Positions 15,867 to 24,511 of a stretch of 58,181 bases of DNA are shown piece after piece. This DNA comes from Synergistaceae bacterium (GTDB lineage: Bacteria; Synergistota; Synergistia; Synergistales; Aminobacteriaceae), in assembly GCA_017443985.1 (NCBI GenBank), contig JAFSXR010000046.1, positions 1 to 58,181 on the forward strand. The letters run 5' to 3'. The notes beneath the pieces are model-generated. The model was not told the origin of the DNA. It saw only the letters and a list, made by a program, of their open reading frames with translations, and ran no database searches. The translations under genes were made by a program, and so were the position numbers. Numbering within the stretch: position 1 is the first letter of the stretch; each line of letters begins with the position of its first letter.

Positions 15867-17246
15867 TCACAGCAGACTTCCCAAAGTTGAAAGCAAGAGG
15901 CTTCCGATCATTAGGATTATCGCACCGCCCAAGCGTGAAGAAATTTGAGCGAAAGGCATTAATTCCATTCTGTGAGCCGCAGATAAAACTGCAACGTCTC
16001 CCGTTCCGCCCATGTTCGACATGCAAAGCCCGGCCGTAATTCCTGCCTCAAGCGGATAAAATCCTACAAACGCGCCGACAAGAGCCGCGCCTATAAATGC
16101 GCCGATACAGCTCAAGAAGCAAAGGAGCAGGTATGTCAACGAGAGGCTGTTAATTACAACATCAAGGCTTAAATAGCAAAGTCCGATGCCGACCATTAAC
16201 ATTGCAGTCAAATTTCTTATCACGAACTGGGACCACTGATAACAGCTTACTTCAATAAATTCAGGCAATATATTAAAAACTTTGCAGAGAGCTACTGAAA
16301 TAATCATCCATGCGTAGGCGTGAATGTCAACGGCCGGAACTAATTTATCCCAAATTCCTGCGGCTATGAATCCCCACGAAAAGAAAGTAGTAGCGGATAA
16401 AAGTCCGATGCCTAAATTAGCGACCGTAATTTTATCGCGCTTGGCCTGCATTTCGGGAGAAATTTCAAATTCTGCGGGATCGTCATTTGCTCCTGCTTTC
16501 ACTAGAGAGCCTCTGCCGTTCAAAAATTTGCCGACAAGAATTTTTGCTAAAATTCCTGCGAGTACGATTGAAATCGCGTTCCCGATAGCAACGGCAGGAT
16601 TCATTATTGAGATTGCTTCTTCGGCGGTCATTGCGCCGGAACTTTCAAAAATTTTACTTAACGGCACCGCGCCTGCTCCCATTCCTCCGCCCATAATCGG
16701 AAGAGCTATTAATAAAATTGATTTAATAACTCCAAAGCCCATGAAGTGTCCGGCCAATGCCGTAAGAGCGAAAGATACTGCTATTGCTCCAAAAATTGCA
16801 GGGAAGTAACGCGCCGCCGCCTTAATCAATAATTTTCTATTCATTCCCAAGATTGAGCCAGATATTAACGCGGCAATGTAAAAATCTAAAAATTCTCCGT
16901 CAGGTTTGAAGAACGTTTCAATATTTTTCATTAATATTGCCGTGAAATCAGGGTTGCCTATTAATCCTGAAAAGAAATCAAAAATTCCGAAAAAGTTTTT
17001 GTAACGCAGGAAGCCCATTCCGAAAATTATAACAACGGGGCCGCCGCCTAAGAAAGTTTTTACGATGGGAAGATGGTCGCCGATTTCCTGCAAAATTGCT
17101 CCGCAGACGATCATGAACGCAAAACACCCGGCCATTCCCGCAGGAAGTACTCCAAGCATAGCAGCAAGCAATACAACAACCGCGAACATGGCAAAATATT
17201 TCGGCGGAAGATTAAAAATTTTGAACGCTGAATAATCGTCAGACAT
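15867..17246 (-). CDS. 2-hydroxycarboxylate (malate/citrate) sodium symporter
   Basis: The protein (about 459 residues from the ATG at 17246) belongs to the 2HCT family (CitS, MaeP, MleP). The two hallmark re-entrant loop motifs are visible: GGGMGAGAVPLS in the first half and NMGGTGDVAVLSAA in the second. It imports malate, citrate or lactate-type acids with sodium or protons. I chose the internal ATG because the longer frame upstream overlaps the end of the malic enzyme gene, and because an AAAGGAAAA site lies before it. It follows malic enzyme by 52 bases and should be cotranscribed, giving malate uptake plus malate decarboxylation. Confidence 0.9.
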   Translation of the reverse strand: MSDDYSAFKIFNLPPKYFAMFAVVVLLAAMLGVLPAGMAGCFAFMIVCGAILQEIGDHLPIVKTFLGGGPVVIIFGMGFLRYKNFFGIFDFFSGLIGNPDFTAILMKNIETFFKPDGEFLDFYIAALISGSILGMNRKLLIKAAARYFPAIFGAIAVSFALTALAGHFMGFGVIKSILLIALPIMGGGMGAGAVPLSKIFESSGAMTAEEAISIMNPAVAIGNAISIVLAGILAKILVGKFLNGRGSLVKAGANDDPAEFEISPEMQAKRDKITVANLGIGLLSATTFFSWGFIAAGIWDKLVPAVDIHAYAWMIISVALCKVFNILPEFIEVSCYQWSQFVIRNLTAMLMVGIGLCYLSLDVVINSLSLTYLLLCFLSCIGAFIGAALVGAFVGFYPLEAGITAGLCMSNMGGTGDVAVLSAAHRMELMPFAQISSRLGGAIILMIGSLLLSTLGSLL

Positions 17247-17298
17247 TATTAAATAAATTTTTCCTTTCTGAAATTTATTTTGTAGCAAGCAAACTGAA

Positions 17299-18474
17299 TT
17301 ACAAACGCGCAACGCCGGATTTTCTTGCGGCTTCAGCGACAGCCTTTGAGACCGCCGGGCCTACTCTGGGCTCAAACGCCGCCGGAATAATATAATCAGG
17401 CCCTAATTTTTCGGGCTCAACAAGTAAAGCAAGAGCGTGAGACGCGGCAACCTTCATTTCTTCGTTAATGTCGCTTGCTCTTACGTCAAAAGTTCCCCTG
17501 AAAATTCCCGGAAACGCCAGAACGTTGTTAATCTGGTTAGGAAAATCACTGCGCCCTGTCGAAATTACTTTTGCCCCTGCGGCCTTTGCTTCATCGGGGA
17601 AAATTTCGGGAGTCGGGTTTGCGCACGCGAAGATAATCGGGTCTCTTGCCATTGACTTAACCATTTCCGCATTGACTGACTTCGGAGCCGACACGCCTAT
17701 AAAAACATCTGCACCTTTCATTGCGTCTGCTAAAGAGCCTTTCAAGCCTTCGGGGTTAGTAACTTCGGCCATTTCGTTTTTTATCCAGTTCATTCCTTTT
17801 TCGCGGCCTTTATAAATTATTCCCGTCCTGTCGCAGAGAGTTACGTTTTTATCGCCTGCCGAGAGCAATAATTTTGTGATAGCTATTGCTGCTGCTCCTG
17901 CACCGTTGACGGCAATTTTGATTTCACTGATTTTTTTGTCGACGACTTTCAGAGCGTTCAACAATCCTGCGAGAGTGATTACCGCCGTTCCGTGCTGGTC
18001 GTCATGAAAAATCGGAATGTCGCAGCGTTCTTTGAGCTTCCTTTCAATTTCAAAGCAGCGCGGCGCGGCAATGTCCTCAAGGTTAATTCCTCCGAACGAG
18101 CCGGAAATGTTATAAACGGTGTCGACAAATTCATCAACATCTTTAGTTTTCACGCAGAGAGGGAAAGCGTCAACGCCTCCGAAGGCTTTGAACAAAACGC
18201 ACTTGCCTTCCATGACGGGCATGCCTGCTTCGGGGCCGATGTCGCCAAGACCAAGCACCGCGCTTCCGTCCGTAACGACGAGGCAGAGATTATGACGGCG
18301 TGTTAATTCATAACTCTTGCTAATGTCTTTTTGAATTGCGAGGCAAGGCTCGGCCACTCCGGGCGTGTAAGCGAGCGATAAATCTTCTTTTGTTGCTACA
18401 GGTACTGTTGCGATGACTTCAATTTTGCCTTTCCATTGCTCGTGAAGTCTTAATGATTCTTTTGCGTAGTCCAT
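17299..18474 (-). CDS. NAD(P)-dependent malic enzyme (oxaloacetate-decarboxylating)
   Basis: The enzyme oxidatively decarboxylates L-malate to pyruvate and CO2. The 391-residue length fits the short bacterial form without a phosphotransacetylase domain. Visible are the substrate-site motif SLAYTPGVAEPC, the metal-site segment FHDDQHGTAVITLAGLLNAL, and a Rossmann nucleotide-binding motif (VNGAGAAAIA). The downstream 2HCT transporter suggests a malate-using operon as in streptococcal maeP-maeE. The divergent TetR gene shares the promoter region and could regulate it. Cofactor preference is not determined. Confidence 0.95.
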   Translation of the reverse strand: MDYAKESLRLHEQWKGKIEVIATVPVATKEDLSLAYTPGVAEPCLAIQKDISKSYELTRRHNLCLVVTDGSAVLGLGDIGPEAGMPVMEGKCVLFKAFGGVDAFPLCVKTKDVDEFVDTVYNISGSFGGINLEDIAAPRCFEIERKLKERCDIPIFHDDQHGTAVITLAGLLNALKVVDKKISEIKIAVNGAGAAAIAITKLLLSAGDKNVTLCDRTGIIYKGREKGMNWIKNEMAEVTNPEGLKGSLADAMKGADVFIGVSAPKSVNAEMVKSMARDPIIFACANPTPEIFPDEAKAAGAKVISTGRSDFPNQINNVLAFPGIFRGTFDVRASDINEEMKVAASHALALLVEPEKLGPDYIIPAAFEPRVGPAVSKAVAEAARKSGVARL

Positions 18475-18506
18475 GAAAAAATCTCCTAAAAAAAATTTTT
18501 ATAAAT

Positions 18507-18514
18507 ATTATAAT
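18507..18514. promoter_or_regulatory. Overlapping divergent -10 boxes between malic enzyme and TetR genes
   Basis: The palindrome TATTATAATA contains TATAAT on both strands (18509-18514 plus, 18507-18512 minus). In the 71-base gap it could serve both divergent genes. No good -35 boxes stand out. Confidence 0.45.
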
Positions 18515-18545
18515 AAGCAAAAAAATAATTAAAGGAGGTGTCATC

Positions 18546-19151
18546 TTGGCAACAAGAGAAGAACAAAAAAACGAGACGCGAAAAAAAATTTTAGCGTCCG
18601 CGATTCATTTAATATCAAAAAAAGGCGTGAACGGCACTTCTATTAAAGACATAGCCGCAAGTGCTGAAGTTGCTGTCGGAACTTTTTATTTGTACTTCAA
18701 TTCTAAAGAGGACGTTATAAAATGCCTCGACCGTACGGAACATAAAGAGCTTCTTGAAAAAATCAAGGCAATGAAAAATCTCTCATGCGTCCAGAAAATC
18801 TATGAATATTTTTCAAAATGGTATGAGATCGGCGGTGAGTATGAGCCCGGCTTCATTCGTGAGTGGCACTGCCTGAATTTGAGCTGCGCCAAAGACAACG
18901 AGACGAGCGGACTGCCCGGCGGCGAGCTTGAACACGTTCACGTAAGAGAATTATTACAGGAAGCTGTTGACGCTGGAGAACTCAACAAAAAAATTCCGAT
19001 TGAAGATATTGCGCGGTTATTAGTCTGCGGACTTTGGGGCAGCAGCGTTTATTTATGCGTTGCGCCCGGAAGAGTCTCAAGAGAAAAAATCGCCGGAGAT
19101 TTTATTAAATATCTTGTCAAGCCGTCGTTAAATCCGTATTTAATACGGTAA
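18546..19151 (+). CDS. TetR/AcrR family transcriptional regulator
   Basis: This 201-residue protein has the TetR N-terminal helix-turn-helix (TSIKDIAASAEVAVGTFYLYFNSKEDV, about residues 35-61) and a ligand-binding helical C-terminal domain of unknown ligand. The start is TTG, 8 bases after AAAGGAGGT. It lies divergent from malic enzyme and directly upstream, in the same direction, of the dehydrogenase-aldolase-kinase-TRAP cassette, so either could be its target. A TGAATATAATTCA palindrome at 19197-19209, between it and the cassette, is a candidate operator. Confidence 0.92.
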   Translation: MATREEQKNETRKKILASAIHLISKKGVNGTSIKDIAASAEVAVGTFYLYFNSKEDVIKCLDRTEHKELLEKIKAMKNLSCVQKIYEYFSKWYEIGGEYEPGFIREWHCLNLSCAKDNETSGLPGGELEHVHVRELLQEAVDAGELNKKIPIEDIARLLVCGLWGSSVYLCVAPGRVSREKIAGDFIKYLVKPSLNPYLIR

Positions 19152-19158
19152 AAATTTA

Positions 19159-19209
19159 TTGACAATTAATTTTCATGTCGCTATACTCTTATTCACTGAA
19201 TATAATTCA
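19159..19209 (+). promoter_or_regulatory. Promoter and possible operator of the catabolic cassette
   Basis: TTGACA (19159-19164) and TATACT (19182-19187) are 17 bases apart, close to the sigma-70 consensus. A palindrome TGAATATAATTCA (19197-19209) lies at about the start site, a good place for a repressor such as the TetR protein encoded just upstream. Confidence 0.75.
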
Positions 19210-19267
19210 TTAATTCCAAATTTTTTATTTTTTTTAATTATAAAACTCATAGAGGGGGAAGTACTTT

Positions 19268-20326
19268 ATGGCAAAGATGAAGGCTGTTGTTTTGCATGGC
19301 CCAGATAATTATCCCAACAATTATGAGGTCATGGAGATTGAAAAGCCGACATGCGGAGAGAACGAAATTCTCTTGAAAATGAAAGCTGCTGCGCTTTGCG
19401 GAACAGACAAGAGAATTTTTACGGGCGGAAAAACAAAGGGAGTTCGTCCTGATTCTGTCGTGGGTCATGAAATTTGCGGCATTATCGAGGAAGTCGGAGC
19501 GAACGTCAAGGGCTATTCAGTCGGCGATCGTGTAGCGGTTGCGAACGTAATTCCCTGCGGTCATTGCTCGGCGTGTTTATCAGGACGCGAGAACGCCTGC
19601 TTAAACAGAAAAGCAATCGGCTATGAATTTAACGGCGGTTTTGAAGAATATGTATTAATCCCGGATATTTGCATCGAGAGCGGCAATGTTGTAAAACTTC
19701 CCGACACCGTAAGCTATGCCGCCGGAGCATTGATTGAGCCGTTAGCCTGCTGTATTCGCGGACTTCGCAACACCGGCACGGGCTTTAACGACACAGTTTT
19801 AATAATCGGCGCAGGCCCCATTGGATTAATGCACCTGGAACTTTCTTTAATTGCAGGAGCAAGAAAAGTCATCGTCAGCGAACTTGACGCGGACAAGCGC
19901 GAACTTGCATTGAAGCTCGGTGCGGCTCGTGTCGTTGACTCCAAGAACGAAGATTTACACCAAATTATTATGGACGAGACGAACGGCGAAGGCGTTGACA
20001 GAATAGTCATGGCTATCGGCGTTAATGCGCTTGTTGACTCGACGTTCAAACTCGCCAAAAAAGGCGGAACTGTATGTTTGTTCGCAGGATTTCCTAAGGG
20101 CAAGATGAGCGAATTTGATCCGAGCGTAATTCACTACAACGAGTTAAACATCACGGGAAGCACGGCATACAAACGCATTGATTATTTGCAGGCTGCCGAC
20201 ATGGTTAAATCGGGCAAAATAGATCTTGACGCTATAGTGTCGCAAAAATTCCCGATTGACGATTTCAGAAGCGCGTTGGAGCTGCACATGGCCGGAACTG
20301 CGCTGAAGGTTGTCATTGAAAATTAA
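19268..20326 (+). CDS. Zinc-dependent alcohol/polyol dehydrogenase (MDR family)
   Basis: This 352-residue medium-chain dehydrogenase has the catalytic zinc ligands in CGTDKRIF and GHEICG, the structural zinc cysteines in CGHCSACLSGRENAC, and the NAD-binding motif IIGAGPIGLMHL. It oxidises an alcohol or polyol; the family includes sorbitol, threonine and galactitol dehydrogenases, and the substrate cannot be fixed from sequence. It is the first gene after a strong promoter and is followed by an aldolase, an FGGY kinase and a TRAP transporter, which suggests a polyol-to-ketose oxidation step. The RBS is GAGGGGGAAG. Confidence 0.9.
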   Translation: MAKMKAVVLHGPDNYPNNYEVMEIEKPTCGENEILLKMKAAALCGTDKRIFTGGKTKGVRPDSVVGHEICGIIEEVGANVKGYSVGDRVAVANVIPCGHCSACLSGRENACLNRKAIGYEFNGGFEEYVLIPDICIESGNVVKLPDTVSYAAGALIEPLACCIRGLRNTGTGFNDTVLIIGAGPIGLMHLELSLIAGARKVIVSELDADKRELALKLGAARVVDSKNEDLHQIIMDETNGEGVDRIVMAIGVNALVDSTFKLAKKGGTVCLFAGFPKGKMSEFDPSVIHYNELNITGSTAYKRIDYLQAADMVKSGKIDLDAIVSQKFPIDDFRSALELHMAGTALKVVIEN

Positions 20327-20389
20327 GTAAGCAAAGCGATTTTAGCTTGCAGTTATAAAAAATTTTTAAGTCAGGAGATGTTTTCAAAA

Positions 20390-21277
20390 ATGGTAGAACC
20401 TATGTATGCAATGGGTAAAGCGGTAAGGCTCTCAAGAATGGTAAACCCAGAGAGCGGAAAGATGATGGCAATCACTGTTGACCACGCAACTTCAAGAGGC
20501 ATTGCCCCTATGACTGGTATTCAGGACATTCAGGGCGCGATTGATAAAATCGTTGCAGGCCGTCCCGACGCAATGACAATGACCGGCGGTATTCAGAAAC
20601 GCTGCTGGGGACCTCACGTGGGCTCAGGTATCAGCGTACTGCACAAAATTTCAAACTATGCTCCTACATCACCGACAAACGATGTCGTTTTTGGTTCAGT
20701 TGACGCGGCTGTCCGCATGGGTGCCGACGCTGTATCAATGGGCGCAATGACTCTCGGCGACTTCCAGAATGAGCAGTTTGCACGTATCGGCGAAGTCAGC
20801 GAATACTGCGACAAAATTGGTATGCCTTTAATCGGCCACGTTTACCCGAAGGGCGAGAGCGTTCCTGTAGACAAGAGAGCGGCTTGGGAAAATATTGCTT
20901 ACTGCGTCAGAAGTGCCTGCGAGCTTGGTATGGACATCGTAAAGACAACATACACGGGCGACCCTGACAGCATGGCAAAAGTTATTTCCTGCGTTCCTTC
21001 ATCGTTCAGAGTTGTTATTCAGGGCGGAGACACACCAAAAGGCTTAACGGGCGATGCTCTTCTTGATTACTACATGAAGATGACAAGAGACGCTCTTGAC
21101 GCCGGCTGCGGCGGTGTAACGATGGGCCGCTGGGTCTGGGATAACGATGACGTTACGGCACTTGTTATTGCATTGAGACGCTTAATCCACAAGAATTACA
21201 GCCCCAAAGAGTGTATGGAGCTTTACAAAACAGTCAAAGCGGAGAAGAACTATTCAGCCTACGACGTTCTGAAATAA
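20390..21277 (+). CDS. Class I aldolase of the DhnA/LsrF family
   Basis: The protein is about 295 residues from the ATG at 20390; an in-frame ATG at 20378 abuts the AGGAG site and is a less likely start. It has the TIM-barrel pattern of the DhnA/LsrF family: ITVDHATSRG near the start, MTMTGGIQK, then the Schiff-base lysine in MDIVKTTYTGD (Lys185), and VVIQGG. Members cleave or condense phosphorylated sugars (archaeal-type fructose-bisphosphate aldolase, LsrF thiolase). Its place between a dehydrogenase and a sugar kinase suggests cleavage of a phosphorylated ketose. The exact substrate is unknown. Confidence 0.85.
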   Translation: MVEPMYAMGKAVRLSRMVNPESGKMMAITVDHATSRGIAPMTGIQDIQGAIDKIVAGRPDAMTMTGGIQKRCWGPHVGSGISVLHKISNYAPTSPTNDVVFGSVDAAVRMGADAVSMGAMTLGDFQNEQFARIGEVSEYCDKIGMPLIGHVYPKGESVPVDKRAAWENIAYCVRSACELGMDIVKTTYTGDPDSMAKVISCVPSSFRVVIQGGDTPKGLTGDALLDYYMKMTRDALDAGCGGVTMGRWVWDNDDVTALVIALRRLIHKNYSPKECMELYKTVKAEKNYSAYDVLK

Positions 21278-21296
21278 GATAAGGACAAAAGACGAG

Positions 21297-22853
21297 ATGA
21301 GCAGGTACTTACTGGGAGTTGACGTAGGGACTACCAGTCTCAAAACTGCATTAATAGATGAGGATGCGAAGCTGGTTGGCCTTACCAGCAGCAAATACAG
21401 ATTAATCACGGAGTCTCAAAGCTCAGTGCAGATTGATGCGCGCAGCATGTGGGACGCTTTTTTGGAGTGCTTACGGACTTTCAGGGACGATAATTTAGAC
21501 TTATCAAGGGTTGCGGGTATCAGCATTTCTTCACTTTGTCCCGGCCTCGTTGCTTTGGATAAAGACAATAAAATATTGGTCAACCCTATAATTTACTCTG
21601 ACAGAAGAAGCACTGAAGAAGCAGAGATTATATTAAAATCTGTAGGCGCGGAAAAATTATTTGAGCTCACTGCTAACGGGTCGATGGCCGGTGCATTCTC
21701 AGGCTCGTCAATGTTATGGATAAAGCGCAATCTGCCTGACGAATATTCACACACGAAATATTTTGGTCATCTCAACACGTTATTAGCTGCCAGAATGACC
21801 GGAGAGATCGGAATTGATTATTCAAACGCTTCGTATTCAAATTTATTTGTAACGACGGGCAAAACGCAAAAAGAGCGCACTTGGTCGGAATATCTTTGCG
21901 AGAAAATCGGAATTGACTTTGAAAAATTACCGCCCCTTCATAACTCTACGGACATAATCGGGACGTTATGCGACACTGATTTACTAAGTCTTGGAATACC
22001 AAAGGGGACACCCGTAGCTATCGGCGGAGCTGATACACCCTGTGCCACGCTTGTTGCAGGAGTAACTAAGGCCGGAGATGTCTGCGAGTCCGTCGGGACG
22101 ACCGACGTTTTGACAGTCTGCATTGACAAGCCCGTTTTTGACAAAGGCTTCATTAACCGTTGTCATGTTGTGCCAAACACTTGGATATATCAGGGGGCTA
22201 TGTCGTTCACAGGTGCTGCCAATGAGTGGTTTTTGAAGCAATTTTACGGGGAACTGCGAGGGCTTGAAGATGTCGCTGTAGCCTACAGGATTATGAACCA
22301 CGACGCTACAAAAGCTAAACCGGGAAGCGGCGGAGTTATCTTCCTGCCTTATATGCTTGGTGAACGAAGCCCTATTTGGGACCCTTACGCACGGGGAGTT
22401 TTCTTTGGTATATCGACACAGACCACGCGCAGGGACATGAACAGGGCAGTGCTTGAGGGCTGCGGTTACGGACTGCGTCAGATGTGCGGGATAGCCCAGC
22501 AAATCACGGGCAACACTATCGAATGTTTCTCTTCAATCGGAGGAGGAGCAAAGAGCGACGTTTGGGCGCAAATAAAAGCCGACATAACAGGGCGTGTTGT
22601 AAGGGTTCTTGATATTCACGACATGGCTCCGATTGGTGCGGCTCTGCTGGCCGGCGTAGGCGTTGGAATATTCAAAGACGTTTACGAGGCTTCACAAAAG
22701 GTCGAGAAAAAGGTTTACCGCGAGTTTATCCCTAACAAGGAAGACGCGGAAATTTACACAAGGCGTTATATAACGTATCTGCATTTGTATCCGGCATTAA
22801 AGGATATATTCAGATACAATCTAGGCATTATCAATAATCTAAAGGAGGAATAA
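21297..22853 (+). CDS. FGGY-family carbohydrate kinase
   Basis: This 518-residue sugar kinase has the N-terminal phosphate-binding motif GVDVGTTSLKTAL and the C-terminal FGGY domain (SSIGGGAKSDVWAQIKADI). It is xylulokinase-like, but LsrK, glycerol and erythritol kinases share the fold. It should phosphorylate the ketose made by the dehydrogenase or imported by the TRAP system, giving the aldolase its substrate. It lies 19 bases after the aldolase gene and 6 bases before dctP. Confidence 0.9.
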   Translation: MSRYLLGVDVGTTSLKTALIDEDAKLVGLTSSKYRLITESQSSVQIDARSMWDAFLECLRTFRDDNLDLSRVAGISISSLCPGLVALDKDNKILVNPIIYSDRRSTEEAEIILKSVGAEKLFELTANGSMAGAFSGSSMLWIKRNLPDEYSHTKYFGHLNTLLAARMTGEIGIDYSNASYSNLFVTTGKTQKERTWSEYLCEKIGIDFEKLPPLHNSTDIIGTLCDTDLLSLGIPKGTPVAIGGADTPCATLVAGVTKAGDVCESVGTTDVLTVCIDKPVFDKGFINRCHVVPNTWIYQGAMSFTGAANEWFLKQFYGELRGLEDVAVAYRIMNHDATKAKPGSGGVIFLPYMLGERSPIWDPYARGVFFGISTQTTRRDMNRAVLEGCGYGLRQMCGIAQQITGNTIECFSSIGGGAKSDVWAQIKADITGRVVRVLDIHDMAPIGAALLAGVGVGIFKDVYEASQKVEKKVYREFIPNKEDAEIYTRRYITYLHLYPALKDIFRYNLGIINNLKEE

Positions 22854-22859
22854 TTTATC

Positions 22860-23858
22860 ATGAAAAAGTTTTTGGCTTTATTGCTTGTTGCTGTAATGGT
22901 TTTATCGCTTTCCGCTTCTGCGTTCGCTGCGAAGAAGATTACAATCTCCGTTCCCGACCCAACAACTTCATACATTTACGCAGCAGCCGAAGAGTTTGCA
23001 AAACGCGCAACGGAATATTCAGAGGGCACGCTTGAGTTCAACATTTCGGCTAACGGCTCTCTTTACGGCGGAGACACAGCCGCAGGAATTAAACAGCTTG
23101 GCGCAGGCTCTCTTCAGATGTTAATCCTTGCCTCAAGCGTTTATGCCAGCTTCGTTCCGGGCTTCAACGTAATTTCAGTGCCTTATATGTTCGATGATCA
23201 GGCGCAGTTGTTAAAGTACCTCAACAGCGACATTGCAACAGAGCTTTTCAACAGAGTAAACCGCATGGGCATTACAGTCGTCGGCAAGTGGACACGTTCA
23301 TTTAGAGAAGTTACAAACTCAAAACGCCCGATTAATGAGCCAGACGACTTAAAAGGCATTGTTCTGAGAGTTCCTAATAACTCGCTTTATGTTGAGTTCT
23401 TCACAGCCTGCGGAGCAGTAACTACACCAATGAATTTCTCGGAAGTTTATAACGCTCTTCAGCTCAACACGCTTGACGGGCAGGAAAACCCCGTTGATGT
23501 TCCTTTCTCAAATAAATTCTATGAAGTCCAGAAATATATTTCATTCACCAATCACATGGCGGACGCTTGGGTAGTCGGCATTAATTCAAGAGTTTTCAAG
23601 GGACTTGACGACAAACAGAAAGCCGCTATCGAAAAGGCCGGCGCGGAAGTCCAGCAGTGGAACGTTGACATGATGGCCGAGCAGGATCAGGTCGCATTAA
23701 AGACTTTGACCGACAACGGCATGACATCAAACCCTGTATCACCTGAAGCCCAGCAGAAATTTATCGCAGTATCCAAATCATGCTACGACAAATTCAGAGA
23801 GCTCATCAAAGACAACAAATTATTTGACGCTACAGCGGCCTTTACAGGTAGGAATTAG
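22860..23858 (+). CDS. dctP: TRAP transporter substrate-binding protein, DctP type
   Basis: This 332-residue periplasmic protein has a cleavable signal peptide (FLALLLVAVMVLSLSASAFA). It carries the DctP landmarks: RVPNNSLYVEFFTACGA, with the arginine expected to bind the substrate carboxylate, and TLDGQENPV. DctP proteins bind carboxylates, sugar acids or, in some families, polyols. It is followed by the DctQ and DctM subunits. The last residues GRN and the TAG stop are encoded by the first units of a heptad-repeat tract, so the original end may have been different. Confidence 0.94.
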   Translation: MKKFLALLLVAVMVLSLSASAFAAKKITISVPDPTTSYIYAAAEEFAKRATEYSEGTLEFNISANGSLYGGDTAAGIKQLGAGSLQMLILASSVYASFVPGFNVISVPYMFDDQAQLLKYLNSDIATELFNRVNRMGITVVGKWTRSFREVTNSKRPINEPDDLKGIVLRVPNNSLYVEFFTACGAVTTPMNFSEVYNALQLNTLDGQENPVDVPFSNKFYEVQKYISFTNHMADAWVVGINSRVFKGLDDKQKAAIEKAGAEVQQWNVDMMAEQDQVALKTLTDNGMTSNPVSPEAQQKFIAVSKSCYDKFRELIKDNKLFDATAAFTGRN

Positions 23859-23861
23859 GAA

Positions 23862-23927
23862 TTAGGAGGTAGGAGTTGGGAGTTAGGGAGTTTGCTTCCT
23901 CGCTCCTTGTTCCTGCCTAATTTTTTT
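23862..23927 (+). terminator. Heptad-repeat hairpin between dctP and dctQ (attenuator-like)
   Basis: A run of heptads (23849-23890) is followed by an imperfect inverted copy ending at CCTAA (23916-23920), then seven T residues. The long imperfect stem with a TTTG loop and T tail looks like a partial terminator, which would lower dctQM relative to dctP. That function is inference. Confidence 0.5.
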
Positions 23928-23965
23928 ATTTTCACCTAATAAAATTAAAGAAAGAGTGTAAAAAT

Positions 23966-24505
23966 ATGGAACGCAAAAAATCAAAACTATCTGGTTTTTT
24001 CGACGTTGTAAATATGCTTGAGGATATTGTCCTCGCCATTCTGGTTATCGGAATGGTTGCAGTCATCATGATACAAATCATCGGGCGCATCGTCGGACAC
24101 CCGTTCCCTTGGACGGAAGAGTCATCGCGCTATTTATTCTTATGGATGATGTTTGTAGCACTGGCGGCAGGCTTCAGCAAATGCGAGTCTTCAAGAGTTA
24201 CTCTGTTTTTACAAATGGGGCCCGCGTGGTTAAAAAAATTCAGCGAGATTTTGTATGCCGTAATCGTCATAGCTTTCTTTCTAATCATGCTTGTTTACGG
24301 CTGGGAGGTCGTTCAGCAGCAAATAGACTGGGAAGAAATGGGCACGGCTCTTTTAATTCCGATGTGGATTATTGGTATCTGTCAGCCTATAGGCGCAGTA
24401 CTTGGAATAATCGGAACTCTTCAAAACTTCCTTGAATTTCACGACAGAGTTGCAATCGGCGACAAAGAAAAAGAAAAGCAAAAGGCATTAGCGAATGAGG
24501 GGTAA
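23966..24505 (+). CDS. dctQ: TRAP transporter small permease, DctQ type
   Basis: This 179-residue inner-membrane protein has four hydrophobic helices and the DctQ motif region PFPWTEESSRYLFLWMMF. It pairs with DctM to form the permease. It is 6 bases upstream of dctM and about 107 bases after dctP, a gap filled by a repeat hairpin. The ATG has only a weak upstream AAAGAG site. Confidence 0.92.
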   Translation: MERKKSKLSGFFDVVNMLEDIVLAILVIGMVAVIMIQIIGRIVGHPFPWTEESSRYLFLWMMFVALAAGFSKCESSRVTLFLQMGPAWLKKFSEILYAVIVIAFFLIMLVYGWEVVQQQIDWEEMGTALLIPMWIIGICQPIGAVLGIIGTLQNFLEFHDRVAIGDKEKEKQKALANEG

Positions 24506-24511
24506 TAAATC

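Noticed and set aside
18546-22853. An AI-2 (Lsr) uptake and processing locus
   Set aside because: The aldolase and kinase resemble LsrF and LsrK by family, but there is no LsrACDB importer, LsrR or LsrG, and a zinc dehydrogenase and TRAP system are present instead.
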